From contig NEEC01000019.1 of NCBI GenBank assembly GCA_002189035.1, forward strand, positions 1,054,001 through 1,118,000: a stretch of 64,000 nucleotides of DNA, given 5' to 3'. Of the stretch, positions 45,574 through 59,209 are shown piece after piece. Each line of letters opens with the position of its first letter. Within the stretch, counting starts at the first letter, position 1. The position numbers were made by a program, and so were the translations under genes. The DNA is from Utricularia gibba. Lineage: Eukaryota > Streptophyta > Magnoliopsida > Lamiales > Lentibulariaceae. The notes below the pieces were generated by a model. It saw nothing but the letters and a program-made list of their open reading frames with translations. It had not been told where the DNA came from and searched no databases.

Positions 45574-47517
45574 CCTCTGTGTAATCAGCACAGTATTGAG
45601 AAAACATGTCATAGACCGTAGGTTGGTTGATACTGTTGAATCCCTCTCGTGACAACTCTTAAAACCTCCCTCCCACCCGTGTTTCATTTCACAACAGCAC
45701 TGTTCATATTTTACTGTAGTAAAGCCTTGGCCATGCCTGTTCCTGTTTGTATGATGCAATGCTGAATGCTCTACATGTTTACGGTGCTTAAGGATGGATT
45801 ACACACTTGTTTTGTTACAAAATTTTCATATTTCATCGCAATCCGTTTCACCCCATTTTAAAACATCACTAAGATCAGGACTACTATCAGCTTGTTGAAA
45901 AATCGTGATTGAATTATAGTTGAATAGTCATGAATGGTTCATGGGACATTAGGTTACGTTCAATAGTGATTTGTAGTGAAACAAACTGCTTTGGATGTTG
46001 AATCATTGGTGAGATTTTCAACTGTGAGCAACTAATCCACAATATCTACAGCCGTGCAACACCAGATTCCTAGGCTGCATACCATCAGCCGTACTACGGC
46101 TATAAGTACTGCTCATTTATAAAATTGGTCAACTTATTATGACATAAAATTTAAATATAATATGATTATTTTTTTAACATAGTATCTAACATATGATCAC
46201 TTTTCTAATTGATACCTTTACTTAAAAGACTTCATGCTATACTACGTGCAGCCGGGATGAGCCCAATTCACGATTTGAGCCCTGGGCCGAAACGCAACTC
46301 AGCCCATTTGAATGTGGGTCATGGGTCCCAGTGGCCCCCATTCATAGAGTATAAAAGAATTAAAAATTTCAAATTTAGTCATAAATTATTTAAAATTCTG
46401 AGGGTGAATATTTGAGAATCACGCGTAATAAATATTATTATAATAATACCATTTTTGGGACACGTAAGTACGAGACATATTTTATTCCCAATTGCTTCTG
46501 TGAAAGATGATGAGTCATAAGGCCTAAGCCACGTGCAATAAAGATTGCTGTCTGTCGTGTCTTTATTGTCTGATTTCATTAATTGTGTCATGGTCGATGT
46601 GCAGCAATCCCATTGGTCGAAGCTTAGCACTTCGCTATCCACAGATCTACTCCTTTTTCTAGGAGGGGTTGCGTGTCACCTACGAGGCCTAGGTGTTGGA
46701 TACCTGAGATCTTGCCTTCCTCCACGTGTCCCAAAGATTTAGATCGACGGCTATGAAATAAACCCTACTTAATTTTGTTGGCTCCTCTAATTTATTTTCA
46801 AAGTGGGGTTTCAAGTCCTTGCAAATTAAAAAGTGCCCCCAACTTTTATGTTAATTCTCTCATTGGTTGGAGCTGGAAGCAGAGTGACATCATTTTACTG
46901 CAGATGTGCAGCTCATGTTGATGTACAGTAGCAGAAAAAGCAGGAGAAGATCCCATCTTCTGCTGAGAAAATCCCATCTACTGCTGAGAGTCATTTGGGG
47001 AGTAAGTAAACCTTGTTGATCTGTGTGGAACATGGGACAAATCAAAGCTGCCAATATTGCCAAATGGATAGCTCATAATTGGGTGTTGATGGAAACATGG
47101 AAAAATCCAAGCAAAAAAACAAACTTGGGGTCAGACCATCACACCATCCCATCAAAACAAACACTGCATTACAGCAAGCCCTGCCACATGTTTTTGTCTA
47201 TAAAGTTTTATCTGCAAAGCAGATTGAACGAGCACATGTGCAAGGATGGTTAGAAAAGGGAGTTTCATCTTTATGGTACCTAAATGAGGCATTGGCAACT
47301 GAGTGGAATCAACCCTTGTGGTTGATTTGATGCTAGTTGGGGAAAACATATGGCAGAACATCTCAAGGGAGGAATCCATGGAATATGGTCCTACCATAAG
47401 CTTATACATACCATGATGATCAAGATGCCAAACTCTAGACATGTATTCTTTATCTCTAATAAACACAAGTTGTTGGATCATGATCATCAAGCGAGGTTGC
47501 ACTTGGCCAACTTCAGC
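45574..47517. other. Intergenic region downstream of the membrane-protein gene and EIL
   Basis: Starts with the 3' UTR of the membrane-protein gene and ends with the probable 3' UTR of EIL. 46100-46460 is AT-rich. Two 21-bp near-identical copies of ATCCCATCTTCTGCTGAGA lie at 46950-46991. No gene is supported. Confidence 0.45.
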
Positions 47518-49218
47518 TCAGTACCAGACAGGTGATATGTCTTGCTGCTTGGACGAGTTTTCGTTGTGGTAGTCCATCGGGAAGATGGATGGGGAATCGA
47601 ACATTAGCCGGAAACTGTCTGCAGCAGAGCTAGAGCTGAAGGGTTGAGGAATGGACTTGCATTCATAGTCGAAAATGACACCATCCAGCAACAATGGTTG
47701 GCTTTCAAGGTATCCTTCGGTCCTGTAAGGGGAGTTGCAGACATTTGAACTGTGAGATTTTTGAACATCTGTGTCGTAGAGGGACATGAGATTGCTGATC
47801 ATCCTCTGTCCCTCTTCTGGAACCCCAAGATTCGAGAGGTCGAATGAAGCGGGAGGTGGATTCATAGGCAAGGACTGAGGAAAGACAACCGGCTTCACGT
47901 CTGTAACATCAAAACCTGATGCATCAAAGCCAGAGGAATGCTTTAGTGGACAAGAGAGCTGATGGTTGTCTCTTGATGTTTTATCTTGAAACCCGAGGCA
48001 AGCTTCACTATGGGGACACCGGAGATACTTGCATGTGTAAATCTTGCTCTCCAGCATCTCATTGTTTCCTAGTTTTCTTTTCCTGGAAAAGTCCAGGTTG
48101 GTGATCCCTGTCTCCTTGACAGGATGAGACTGCTCTGCCACTTGAAAGTTATCCATCCCAAGATTCATTAAGCTCATGGGAGATGGCTTTTGTTCTTGCA
48201 CTTCGAAGTTTGAATCCACGAAAGCTCCATCGACATCATACTCACTGGAATCGTTCATTGCAAGCGCACTGCTACCACAAGATGAGGATAGAGGAGGGCA
48301 GTAATCAGGGAAGAGCTCTCGGGCCATGGCTTCCTCCTGGTTGATAATATTCAGCCAAGTAGCGCTTTCCTTGGCCGTCATCTTGTCCTGTAAACACTTC
48401 GACTGCCTTACAAGTTTCCGAATCTTCGAAATATCGGGTGACATATGCTTGATAACAGCTGTCAAAACACCAACTTTCCATGCCTTCTTAAGATCATGAG
48501 GCTTCTTATACGGAGGAGGGCCTTGATCCCGCTGCAATCCCAGATGCGGCCACCATTCTTCATTTCCGGTCGGCCACCATGGCGGAGGAACCCCTTTCTC
48601 CAAGGGAAACCTTCGCTGAGGAGGATCACAATGCTGCATCAGAGCTGATAAAAGAGAGCCAAGAGTGGTGTCTTGGAGCTCTTGCAAGGTATGTGGCGTA
48701 GGACCAACAAGATTAGAGCCATCGGGCTTCCCCGGAATCATATTATCTGCTTGGTATTTCGCTATCGCAGCCGGACCATTCCGATCAAACCTCACCTTGT
48801 CCTTCCACCACTCCCTCAGATTATCAGATGCCCCACTGACCGGCTTCCCTTTCTCAGGAATGATCCCATAAACAAAGCCCTGAGCTTTACATACTTCCAT
48901 CATTTTCAACATGTACTTGAGGATCCCATCTTGCGCCCTGGACATCTTCTTCCTCCTGGCCTGCTCCTGCGACTGCCGTTGTTTCCCACTATCCAGACCT
49001 TGTTTCCCTTTATTCATTTCCTTAAACCTTTTCAGCCTCATTTTGTCCCTCCACACCCTTCTCTCAAGCTCATCTACATCGATCTCTTCATCTGTGTAGT
49101 CATCATCCATCATCACCTCTGGCTCTGTATATTGGGGGCAAGCATCAGCCTCCTTCACCGGAGCAGAGATAAAGAAATCAAAATCTCCACAAATTCCCAT
49201 GTTATCAAACATCATCAT
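47518..49218 (-). CDS. EIL1: EIN3/EIL1 ethylene-response transcription factor
   Basis: A single intronless frame of 566 aa from the ATG at 49218. Residues about 45-75 are the acidic and basic N-terminal region ([30 protein letters not shown]). The EIN3 DNA-binding domain fills about 45-300, with [40 protein letters not shown], a Pro-rich PPPWWPTG segment, and [19 protein letters not shown]. The C-terminal half is less conserved. Family role: master activator of ethylene responses (ERF1, EBF2 and others), stabilised by EIN2 and degraded through EBF1/2. It is closer in length to EIL1 (about 584) than to EIN3 (about 628). The lack of introns in the coding part is normal. Confidence 0.96.
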   Translation of the reverse strand: MMMFDNMGICGDFDFFISAPVKEADACPQYTEPEVMMDDDYTDEEIDVDELERRVWRDKMRLKRFKEMNKGKQGLDSGKQRQSQEQARRKKMSRAQDGILKYMLKMMEVCKAQGFVYGIIPEKGKPVSGASDNLREWWKDKVRFDRNGPAAIAKYQADNMIPGKPDGSNLVGPTPHTLQELQDTTLGSLLSALMQHCDPPQRRFPLEKGVPPPWWPTGNEEWWPHLGLQRDQGPPPYKKPHDLKKAWKVGVLTAVIKHMSPDISKIRKLVRQSKCLQDKMTAKESATWLNIINQEEAMARELFPDYCPPLSSSCGSSALAMNDSSEYDVDGAFVDSNFEVQEQKPSPMSLMNLGMDNFQVAEQSHPVKETGITNLDFSRKRKLGNNEMLESKIYTCKYLRCPHSEACLGFQDKTSRDNHQLSCPLKHSSGFDASGFDVTDVKPVVFPQSLPMNPPPASFDLSNLGVPEEGQRMISNLMSLYDTDVQKSHSSNVCNSPYRTEGYLESQPLLLDGVIFDYECKSIPQPFSSSSAADSFRLMFDSPSIFPMDYHNENSSKQQDISPVWY

Positions 49219-50800
49219 CCTACACCAGGGGCACAGAGATGGATCTAACTGAATTCTCAGATGTCACTATGAGGGATTATCCAGCATTCACTAACACCTG
49301 TGAACATATCAAATGTAAGAGACACACATCAGTGAGTTGATGAAAAGTAACCTTCAGAGGAAAGATGTAAAAATGCAGTAAACAGTAAAAAAGTAACAAA
49401 AAAAACCCAGTGTCTGTAACTGCAGAACAGAATCGTATGAATCAGATCTACGTAGGATCACATGTAGAGAGCTTATTTGGACCAGGACTTTGATTCAAAG
49501 TCATCAGGTTACTACTATTTGGGTATCAAGGAGAGGGAAAAATGACCAAGAAGAAGATTTTTCAGTAACATATGGAGAAATACAAGGCATCTACGACCAT
49601 ATTCTCTTCCAAGTTTGGAGAGCATTCCATATTCTGACCACCGATAAATCAGCCTTTTCAAGAAACTGAATCAGGACACGACGAAATATGTTTCTTTTTC
49701 AGCCCATGATAGAAGCAAAACGTGATACAAAACTCTGAAATCAGGCAGGGAGGAGAGAAAGGGAAACGAGGTTTCGAAAACAGTAAAACATCATTGATAC
49801 CTAAAAACAAGAGACACGCGTAACCTGAAGCCAGAAATCAACCACAAGTGAAGCCGGACGAAGGTCAGATCACGAACCCGTCAGTTAATCAAACTAAGAA
49901 GCACCCAGAAGAACACACGACAACACAAACAAGAAAAGAAGAGATTTTTTCAATCCACCCAGAATTAATTTCGGCGTAACAGTCTTCTTCTGGTCACCCC
50001 TGGCCAAAGCTTCTCCCAAAACAGAAAATTCTGAACCTCCCACAACAGGAGCAAAAGGCTATAGAGTCAAAGAGAAAGAGAGAGGCATGGAGAGAATAAA
50101 ATAAGCTGCCCCGAAAAAAGCAGTATTTATCATAAACGATGGTTATCTGATTTCTCCCCTCAAGATGTAAGCTTTATGAAGCTAAAATCATTGAGGAAGG
50201 TGAAAAGTGTTGGCTCATGGTGATTGGCGGTGCACCGCCACAGAATAAAAGGGCGCGCACACACGAACATCCAACCACACAAACACAGGGCTGTAGCGCG
50301 TGCGCGTATACGTGGGTGTGTGTGAAAGCATTAAACCAAGTCGGGAAGAGAGAAAAACACACAGTAAGTATTGCAAGTAAATGAAGAGAACAATCAATCG
50401 CCCAGATTCACCCACGGAGACGACTGCATTTACTCTGGGAGCCTCGGTTTTCACCGCGTTATTGCGAAATTCACAGCGGTCTCCCAGTTCCCGATCGGAC
50501 GATGTCTTTTGTACTGCGCAAAGTGTCGTACCAACGCATTTATGTCCTGAAGCCCACTCCGTGTTCTTGCTGCCATTTTCTCACCCCCCACCCTAGACTC
50601 CATCGTTATGCACAGTACTCGTCCTCGATTCTTTATGCCTGACTCAATTAGGAAAGCAACCCAGCTGCTTTCATCACCAGACGAACGGAAAAAACAATGA
50701 TAACCGGCTTCTTCTTCCGTGGAACCCCTTCCGCAACTGTAGCAGCCGGCGTGAACGTGCTGCAGTAGTTTTAAACGGGTCAGATCCATTTTGTACCGGT
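49219..50800 (-). promoter_or_regulatory. EIL leader (probably with intron) and promoter
   Basis: 49219-50100 is AT-balanced DNA with no coding frame on the minus strand and likely holds the 5' UTR and a leader intron, as is usual for EIN3-family genes. 50240-50340 is an alternating purine-pyrimidine tract (CACACACG, GCGCGTATACGTG, GTGTGTG). No further gene is supported. Confidence 0.4.
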
Positions 50801-51265
50801 TTAAATCAATGTTTAAAAAACCGGGGTAATTCAGTTAATTCAATAATTTTCATTAATATTGAAAAATATTCAATTGGTAGATACAAATATGTAATTCGAT
50901 TATTCAATATATATAATTATTATTATGGGAAAATTATAAATTAAGCCTTCCAATTTACCAATCATTTTTAATGTTAAATAAATTCCTAAAAAACATGCAA
51001 TCAAAGATGATGTTAGGGTTTAGAAATGGGTGGCCCGTGTGGGACACGGTGTCAAGAGTTGAGGACCGAGTCCATTAAGATTTGGTTTGATAATATGATA
51101 TTAGTATGTATAAATATAATCAAATTATATTGTATCATGATATTTGATATTCAAAAATAAAGATATACGTGAATGGTATAAATATAATTAATTAATTCTA
51201 TCTATTTATGTATAACATTCACATATTGAAAAAATGAGTATGTTACTGATACATAAAAAAAAAGT

Positions 51266-51302
<37 letters not shown>

Positions 51303-52369
51303 CAATAATTTATATGTAAACTTAAATATAAATTTATATAACATAATATTGCAAAGCCTTCAAGTCTGATCACCGGCCATTCTTGTGAATCATTTATACA
51401 TTGGATTCATGACCTAATTCTTTAGATACGACCAATCCCCGGCAAGATGCAGTTTTGGAAAGGAAAACCGAAGCAGGAGTCGGAGTCTGGGTGCGATACC
51501 GCGGAAGTTGTCCCACAGGATTGCGTCGGGATGGGGTGATGCAGCGCATCGCGTCGCACCCACCACAAGCCCATCGTCACCCCGTGGAGCCCTTCCCCGC
51601 CGCCTGATTTTAAAGAATATCAAAATGAATTCTTGTAGCAGAGGCAGGCAACGGGAAGCCTTATCTCCTTTCGGCCGTCGGATCCAGAAAAGCGTCGATG
51701 GGGAGGTTGACTCCCCCCACTAGTGTTGTTGTCCAAAGTGAATCTTAGTGAGCAGTCAAGACAACACATGCATGTTTGGTTGGAATGGAATGGAATGTTG
51801 GAGATTACATACAAGCTGCAAATTCATTTCAACTATGTTTTTTTTTTGTTTTGTTTTAAATGGAATTGGAGTCAAATTATGTGCCTTGAATTGAATTCAG
51901 TCCAGTCGTCCTGTTGCTCCTTATTCAACAACACACATTAAAGGGTTCTAGAAAGAACACATGAGGCAGCTGTGATCTGATGGTACCCTTTTTCCTATTT
52001 GGAGGATGCAGTCAGTCAGTACAGCACAAAAAGGAACACTCACTATAATCAAACCTAAACGAGACAGAGGTAGCAACCAAGCACAGCACAGCCACAGCAC
52101 AGCACGCACACTATTTTATCAACATACAAAGAAGCGCACAAAAAATGAGGGAGGCATTTGATCACTCTTTTCCTTGGAGGAGCAGCAGGGTGGATGGATG
52201 GATTGAGCAGACCAATAAACAAGCTGACTGACGAATGTGGGGTGGATCGCATCGCCAGCTCGCTGTTATGTACAATCATCACTCGATCCTCCCGGAGAGT
52301 CAGCACGGATTTGAAGCCAAGAGGGGGAAGGAGGGAGGAAGGAGAACAATGGCAATCAACCAGCGAAGT
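50801..52369. other. Intergenic region between the EIL promoter and the BSL 3' end
   Basis: 50800-51380 is very AT-rich with a TA repeat. 51420-51720 is unusually GC-rich, with short frames on both strands that match no family. From about 52030 the sequence is probably the BSL 3' UTR. Confidence 0.4.
51271..51298. repeat. (AT)n microsatellite
   Basis: Fourteen uninterrupted AT dinucleotides. Confidence 0.95.
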
Positions 52370-55300
52370 CTAAACCCATGCGAGGGAGCCTCGATCTCCA
52401 GCGACTTGGGTGCGCCCCCGGGTTGGCGTAGGAGGTCGATTCGCATTCAGTTCCTGAGACACACGATGATGGAGGGAGGGGATTGATTATACATTATAGC
52501 CTTTGATGAGGGTGACAAGTGATAACCATACCTGCATCCATGTGTCCTCGATATGCCGCTCAGGGGAGGTCGTCTCTGGGGATGACATTGCCGGTGGCAA
52601 AGGATGGATGAGTTTGGGTACGACAACTAAATCTCTACCCAAAACCAGGATAGCACCAGCATTATTCGCTGTACCTGAATTTGGTAGTGTGGTGGGAGGT
52701 TAGACTGGGCAGCCACCCGGGGGTGAAAAATATGGGAAGTTTATCAACACATACCGCAATAGTTAGTGGCAGAAAAGAGGGTTATCAGATGTCCCTGAGC
52801 AAATCTTTCAAATCCATCCATCACGCACTCATGAGCTCGAACAATCAACTGAAGGTCATTGTTATTGCAGAACTCCATTACACGGTCCGGCTGTAACACA
52901 GAAAATTCAATAATATATACTCAGGCAAGCCAGTGTAGAGCAAAAGGGGCACAGAGATGAAATGACTTAGAGATATAAAATTCACTGTCTAGACGGCACA
53001 ATGACGAGTTCAGATGCTCATGAGGCATGATTCATTATTTCAGTCCATAAATCATAACATGTCATACTATCCCCAACGCAATCATTGTTGCTAATGGTTG
53101 TGTTATGCTAATGCTAAAAACCGTGAATTGCATGCACAAAAAGAGGAATAACACAAAAGCAATAAACAGTTATGGAACCATAAGAAAAAAGAACCCAAGA
53201 AAGAAACACCCACACCAAAGGTTACTAGACCAGGCCCTCTTGCATTTGGCCGAAGACCTTCTACACTGTCATTCTCGGTGGGATCGGACCTATAGCAAAT
53301 ATAGATGCCAAAAATCAGTGACGGAAAGTTTAATGTTGATACTAAGCACACGGATAACAAACAAGAACTAACCAGAGCAAGTCCATCAGAACGATGGATC
53401 CTGCTTCCATTGCTATAGGGCGTTGAATACTCTCGATCTGTTCTACATGATTGATTGATCTCCCAATACCACCATGCATGCAAATAATCTTTTTCTCAAT
53501 CAAAGCAGCCAGAGGAAGCCAATTGAACAAGCGGTTCATCCGATGCCAGACCCAGATCCCATCCCTCTCACCCTTTTCAAAAACCAAAGCAGAATTTTTA
53601 TTTTTATATCACTATTAAAAAAAAAAACCTTTCTAGAGAAATGCTAGTTTACCATACGCTCAATGCACTCAATTCGAAAACCAAAAAGTGCATTAATCTC
53701 AGCAGCTTCATGGTTTCCACGTATTAAGTGTACTTGATGAGGATGCTCAACCTGGAAAATCATATATTGTAGATGCATATAATTGCGTAGCAGGTAAACA
53801 ATAAACTCATGAACAGAGCAAGTTGCTACAAGAACAAAACCTTCAATGCTAGGAGAAGAGTTATGGTTTCCAGGCTGTGTTGACCACGATCAACGTAGTC
53901 CCCCAAGAATAGATAATCAATGTATCTGAGTCATCCACTTAAACAAGGTTAGATGGTGTCCAAAAATTTATTGATCAAGTAAAAATAATTTCATTTTTTC
54001 GGATATCTGTCACATATGTTGAAGCTGTAAAAAAAAACATGAAGTTAAAAAACATGTAAAAAAATAGCCTGAGCACATACGCAATGTCTCCTGCAGTAGA
54101 AGGTGACCCATACTCATCAAAAAGTCGCATAAGGTCACCAAATTGTCCATGTAAATCTCCAAACAATTTAATAGGAGCCTTCAGCTGTAATACTGTAGGT
54201 TCACTTGCAAATATTCTTTCTGCATTGTCACAAAGATCTGCGATCTCATTGAAATCCAGAAAAAATTGCCTTTGGACTGGAGGCTTCCATCCACGAGGCT
54301 TTAAAAGATGTGCCAACACCTGGAATATAAGTCACCACAAATGTTTGGCAAATCCACTCATAATGAAAAGAAAACGACGTATTGCCACAAGACTACAGCG
54401 GTAACATACCTTCTTTGGAACACTAGTGATGGACATTTGCCGGTCGAAAAGTTTTCTAGCTGCAACCGCACTTTCTGGAGTTCCATAGCTGACCCTCCTA
54501 CCTTCGTGTTCAAACTGATCAATCGAAAGTTGTCTGACCATGCCCCCTAAGGCACCGCCTGCCTCAGCAGTGACAAGCACCTGCAAACGCAAGACACATG
54601 AACAAACACCTCAAATGTATATGAAACTACATTATGTTTTCTAGGCACTGACAGCTCGATGATGAAGCCTGACTCCAGCTGGAACAGACGCATCTGGGAG
54701 TGTAGAATCAGGTTTGCTAACAGTAGGTGCTGATTTTGCACCAGGAGAGGCTTCTGTGCTACTGTCTTTATCAGACAATTCAGCGTCACCATTAGTTTGT
54801 CGAGCTTTGGCAGCTGCCAGTGTTGCACAAATAGCCTCTGCCTCAGCAGCTGCTGCCTCAACTAGGTATTCAACACCTTCACTTGATCTTCATAGCATCA
54901 CCAGTAACTAAGTGTCAATAAGGCAAAAAATTATGAGCAGAAAGAAAATCAACGTGCCATACCTGGAAGCATGAAGTATGGCATTTTCTGTGCTTATGTC
55001 TGTATATACATCCCCATTTATAGGAGGGGCAACAGGACTACCAACCACTACCGCACCATTGCACAGACCATCATTTACAGATACGCCATTCTTGTCATCT
55101 GCAAACCCATATCTACTTTGGTCTCTCCCCTGCTGCATACTAGGCATAGATGCTGCAGCAGCTGCATGAGAGGCTGCACTAGTTGTCTCAGCAGCAGCCA
55201 AGTCTTCCGCAACAAGCAAGTCATCCAGTAATACCCCTGCACAAATTTTTTCTAGTGTTAAACATAGAGCAAACCCTCAATTAGCAGTATTCAAGACAGA

Positions 55301-58300
55301 AAACAGCAGAGAACATGTAAATATAAGAAACGCTCCTAGAAAAAATCGTTGAGCACACGGGACCCAAAAGCTAAACACATAAACACGTGTAACAGAATTT
55401 AGAAATAAAAAAAGGCAGCACCAAGATGGACTTAAATATGAAACGGAGACATGCAACAGATCATCACACAAAATATAAAATTTTCTCGTTTCAAAAATAA
55501 TGGGGAGTATATTCCTTAGACAAGAGATTGCGCAGATAATGCAACCAAGCATCTCCTATAAAAGCTATTTGCATGCTACAGGAGAACTAAATCCAAAATG
55601 GAGCTCTCAATCCAGGTTCTCTTCATTAAAATCATCAAATCTCATATGAAAACAAAGCTGCAGAACCAATATAATTTGCATAAACGAATGATATCTTACC
55701 ACCACGTAGGCCACCATATACAAAAATTAGGTCACCAACTGCAGCAGCAGCATGCCTACAGCGTCGTGTCAATTCAACTGCAGCATCCCCCCCAGCCGCA
55801 TCAGCACTGTACCTTCCAATCCTAGGGCTTGTAACCACAGACTTTGTGTCACACCAAACCCCAGCAGCAGTGTCCAAAACTGTTCAATATGAGAAACCAA
55901 TCAAATCAAAAGCTGCATCACCGCATTGACTGCATACTCGGTTCTTTAATCATGAAAAATTCAAACATATAACGATGATTTTTATTCAACAAATCGATAA
56001 TTGCCTTACCTGCAACACTAGAGCAGTCCTCCACCATGCGTCCACCACCAAGAGCTCCACCAGACACATGTAGCCGTGCATTAACAAATACCTGTCAACA
56101 TTATACAACCCCAAGTGTTTTTTTAAACATGCAAGAGGATTCATGTGCCGACAAAGCAGAGTAGCAGGGACTTTACAGCAGCATGCTGATATCTTGGAGA
56201 GGGTGAGACACCCGGAGCAATTGCCCACTCCCATCGGCCATCCCTGTGTTTAGCAAGGCCATATGCACCTGCCAATGGCTGCATGGAACAAACAATAAAC
56301 CGAAAATTAGTGAATAACGTTAAGGGATTGTTCCTGTGTGATCATGACATCAAACAACCGAATCTAAAAATTTCATATTCCATTACGTAAACATAAGAAT
56401 GGCAGAAAAAAACAAGAATCTTATGTGGGATCTGTCACGGAACATTTTTGTTACATATAGAAAGGAACTAACAAGTGCAACCTCTTAACCATTGAAGTTC
56501 GAAACTACTGATAAAGGCAAAGATAGTTCCAACTCACCACACTATTTGCATCCCTTCCACCACAGAGCAGGAGCAGGCCATCAGAGCGTGCACTTGCATT
56601 AGCATACCTGGGTGTAAGAAAGAAAGCTAATTAAAAAGTTCACCGTATTTTCATAGAAATCTCATAATAAAATCTGGAATCCCCATACACAGCGCAGAAC
56701 TAATGAAAAGCAAAAAAATCATTCAAAAGCTGCTGGATGCTAAAGATTTCCGGTACAAACCTTGATATGCTGCCAGATCAAGAATAATCTCTTGGATCCA
56801 ATAGCATCCAACCAAACTCACATATTCACATGAAAGAAAAAAAAGTAACTTGTGGCCATGCTCTTACATGCAAGGAGGTGGACCTTCACCCTCTGGTTCA
56901 ATTTTCCGCCACTCATATGGCTTGGCAGCAGTGTCAAGAGCCCATACGTCGGCCAATGGTCGTTTTCCTAAAGAGCACAGACCGAATTAGTTCATTGCAG
57001 ACAACGACATACAAGAATTACCCAAAATAATTGGAAAATGCAAACCATCATTTCCACCAATTGCCATGAGATATCGTTGTCCAACCAATGCCATAACATG
57101 ACCATAGCGAGGGCCTGGTCCCAGACCATTGACCACAACTCTAGGCAAAGTACATTTAGATGTAAATACGGAAACAAATGAATAAACTTTCAAAGACTTT
57201 TCAGGTATAGTAGCATCATTATCATGATTTAAAAAAGATGAGAAACCTGTGCCATCTAGGCCTTTGTTGTGTGAGATCCAGAACATGAAGGTCTTCGGCA
57301 GACAAACCTGATGGCCCAATTCCACCCTGCCGTTGGTTACAATGTCAGGGCATACTATATTCATAATGGAAAAAACTGTAAAAAGGCATTCAAGTAATCA
57401 ATAAAATGGTGACATTGAGATGGAAACACGTGAAACCCTTGTACCATTTTCTAAGGATCGAAATGATTCATGCATCTAACTTAATCTTGTGAGAAAAAAT
57501 TGCAATACTATATCCATGAATCAGCAACCTGGATAACAACCATGGTGCCAACAGCTGTTGCCACATGGGCTGCTCTTGGTGTTGGTGGTTCTCCAATTGG
57601 CGTGATTCTGTTGGTAACAAACCCTTCCATATCAGAAAAAGTTCAAATAATAGGAAAAAAAAAGGAATTTCAGAAGTCAATAAGACATAATGATTAGTAA
57701 TCAACATTACCGAGACCATTTATTTGTCAAAACATCATAAGAGTGCGCATCAGCAGTTGCCCCAGCTAAACCTGTAATGGGAGTTGCAATGTAGTTATTA
57801 AAATCCAATAAAAAATTATCCTACAGCATTTTCAGCCTAAAGTCAGATTTAATGGGACTCATAATCATAGCTGCATTCATTGTTCTCCTGAACTATCTTT
57901 TATACACCAAATTCCCTAGGATTACATGCATACCGTACTAAATAATGGAAATAAGGGGTGTAAACAGCAAAAGCAGGCACTATAGAGCTCAATGCAGTTC
58001 AAGCCCACTAAAACAAGATCCCCTTAACTAAACCCAAGATATCCTTCCCATTTCTGTAAGGAATAAAATCTCAGTAATACAGCGCTCTGCATCTCTGCTC
58101 TGAGCATCAGCGAGCAGATGCAGTAAACGGAATTTATTTATCGACTCTGGTGCATTTCATTAAAGGTCATACCAAATCTGAAACGAAATCATTTCAAGTT
58201 AAAGCTCACGACTGTAAGCATCACATAGGACCAGTTCATATCCCATACCACCAGCATACTGTAAGATCTTCCTTCACCGAAATAACACTTAAAATCAAAG

Positions 58301-58755
58301 TTCATGAAGGGATAAGACATACGAATTCCTGCACTTCCGGCCGATGTTGGAGTTCCAGACCCCGCTGAGTTTCCTTCAAGGGCAGTCGCCCCTCCGAACA
58401 GAATCAGCCTCGGGCCAATATACCCAGGACTCCCTTCCTCGCCAACGGCAGGAACAGCCGTCAGCGTGTGTCCACATCGTGGACCAGGACCATCTTCCTT
58501 CTTTTCAATAATTGCGTTCACGACACTATAAGTTGGCGCACACCGCGGCCCTGGAAGAGCAGCACCGAAACCACCGGCGCCAGGGTTGCTACTGCAATTG
58601 TTGAAATTATTACTCGGCTGCTGCTGCTGCTGTTTCTGTTGAGGCGTCGAAGCTTCCGATTCAGTTGGGTTATTGTTGTCAGCCTGATTATCCGGAATTG
58701 GACGCGCAGATGGATCGTAATCCGCCTCGGACGCCATAGTTGAATCCGCGTCCAT
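52370..58755 (-). CDS. Kelch-repeat Ser/Thr phosphatase, BSU1-like (BSL2/BSL3 type)
   Basis: Twenty-one exons: 58323-58755, 57711-57771, 57529-57607, 57247-57326, 57046-57140, 56868-56967, 56537-56607, 56176-56278, 56010-56091, 55700-55879, 54963-55236, 54653-54887, 54410-54580, 54081-54319, 53841-53925, 53653-53751, 53373-53572, 53214-53289, 52755-52890, 52532-52674 and 52370-52454. They give 1008 aa, in line with BSL2/BSL3. The N-terminus has a polyglutamine run (QQKQQQQQP). Kelch repeats follow ([46 protein letters not shown]). The phosphatase domain is complete: GDLHGQ, GDYVDRG, RGNHE and CMHGGI. The tail is GDRGSLAWV. Family role: dephosphorylates GSK3/BIN2-type kinases in brassinosteroid signalling. 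One donor (at 53214) was chosen for frame over a site 2 bp away. Confidence 0.96.
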
Positions 58756-59209
58756 TGGAAATGAACCCCACGCAAAACTTTACACCAAGATTGGAACCCT
58801 GATCATCAAAAATCCCCCTTTTCTTCCCACCTTAATTCTTTCTGCAACCAACGCCCTAACTCAAGAACAAGGAAAACGAAGAAAAAGGAAATTTTCTTTT
58901 CCACCGAAAAAAAACTCCCTCTTCTCTTTCTCAGCAGCTCTTTGTCGTGGAACCCGACCCGTTCTTTATTATTTTTCTGACTGGTGTCCGTGAAAAATCA
59001 CCCCACAATTAAATAAATCAATAATAAAACACATTCCAGATGCGAAAAATTGCACAAATATTCATTATTATTTATCCAAATACATAATTGGTCCATATTT
59101 CTCATCAAATATAAATTTATTTAAAAATTAATAAATTATATTCATAAAAAACCCAAGCCTCACGGTGCCGGGTTTGTAGGAGATGATCAGCTGACGAATG
59201 TCGAACAAA
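58756..59209. other. BSL promoter and S1-like 3' flank
   Basis: 58756-58960 is the BSL leader and promoter, with pyrimidine-rich patches; 58990-59150 is AT-rich. No extra gene. Confidence 0.4.

Noticed and set aside
48673-49248. Plus-strand frame (191 codons) opposite the EIL gene
   Set aside because: Antisense shadow. The EIN3 domain on the other strand is unmistakable.
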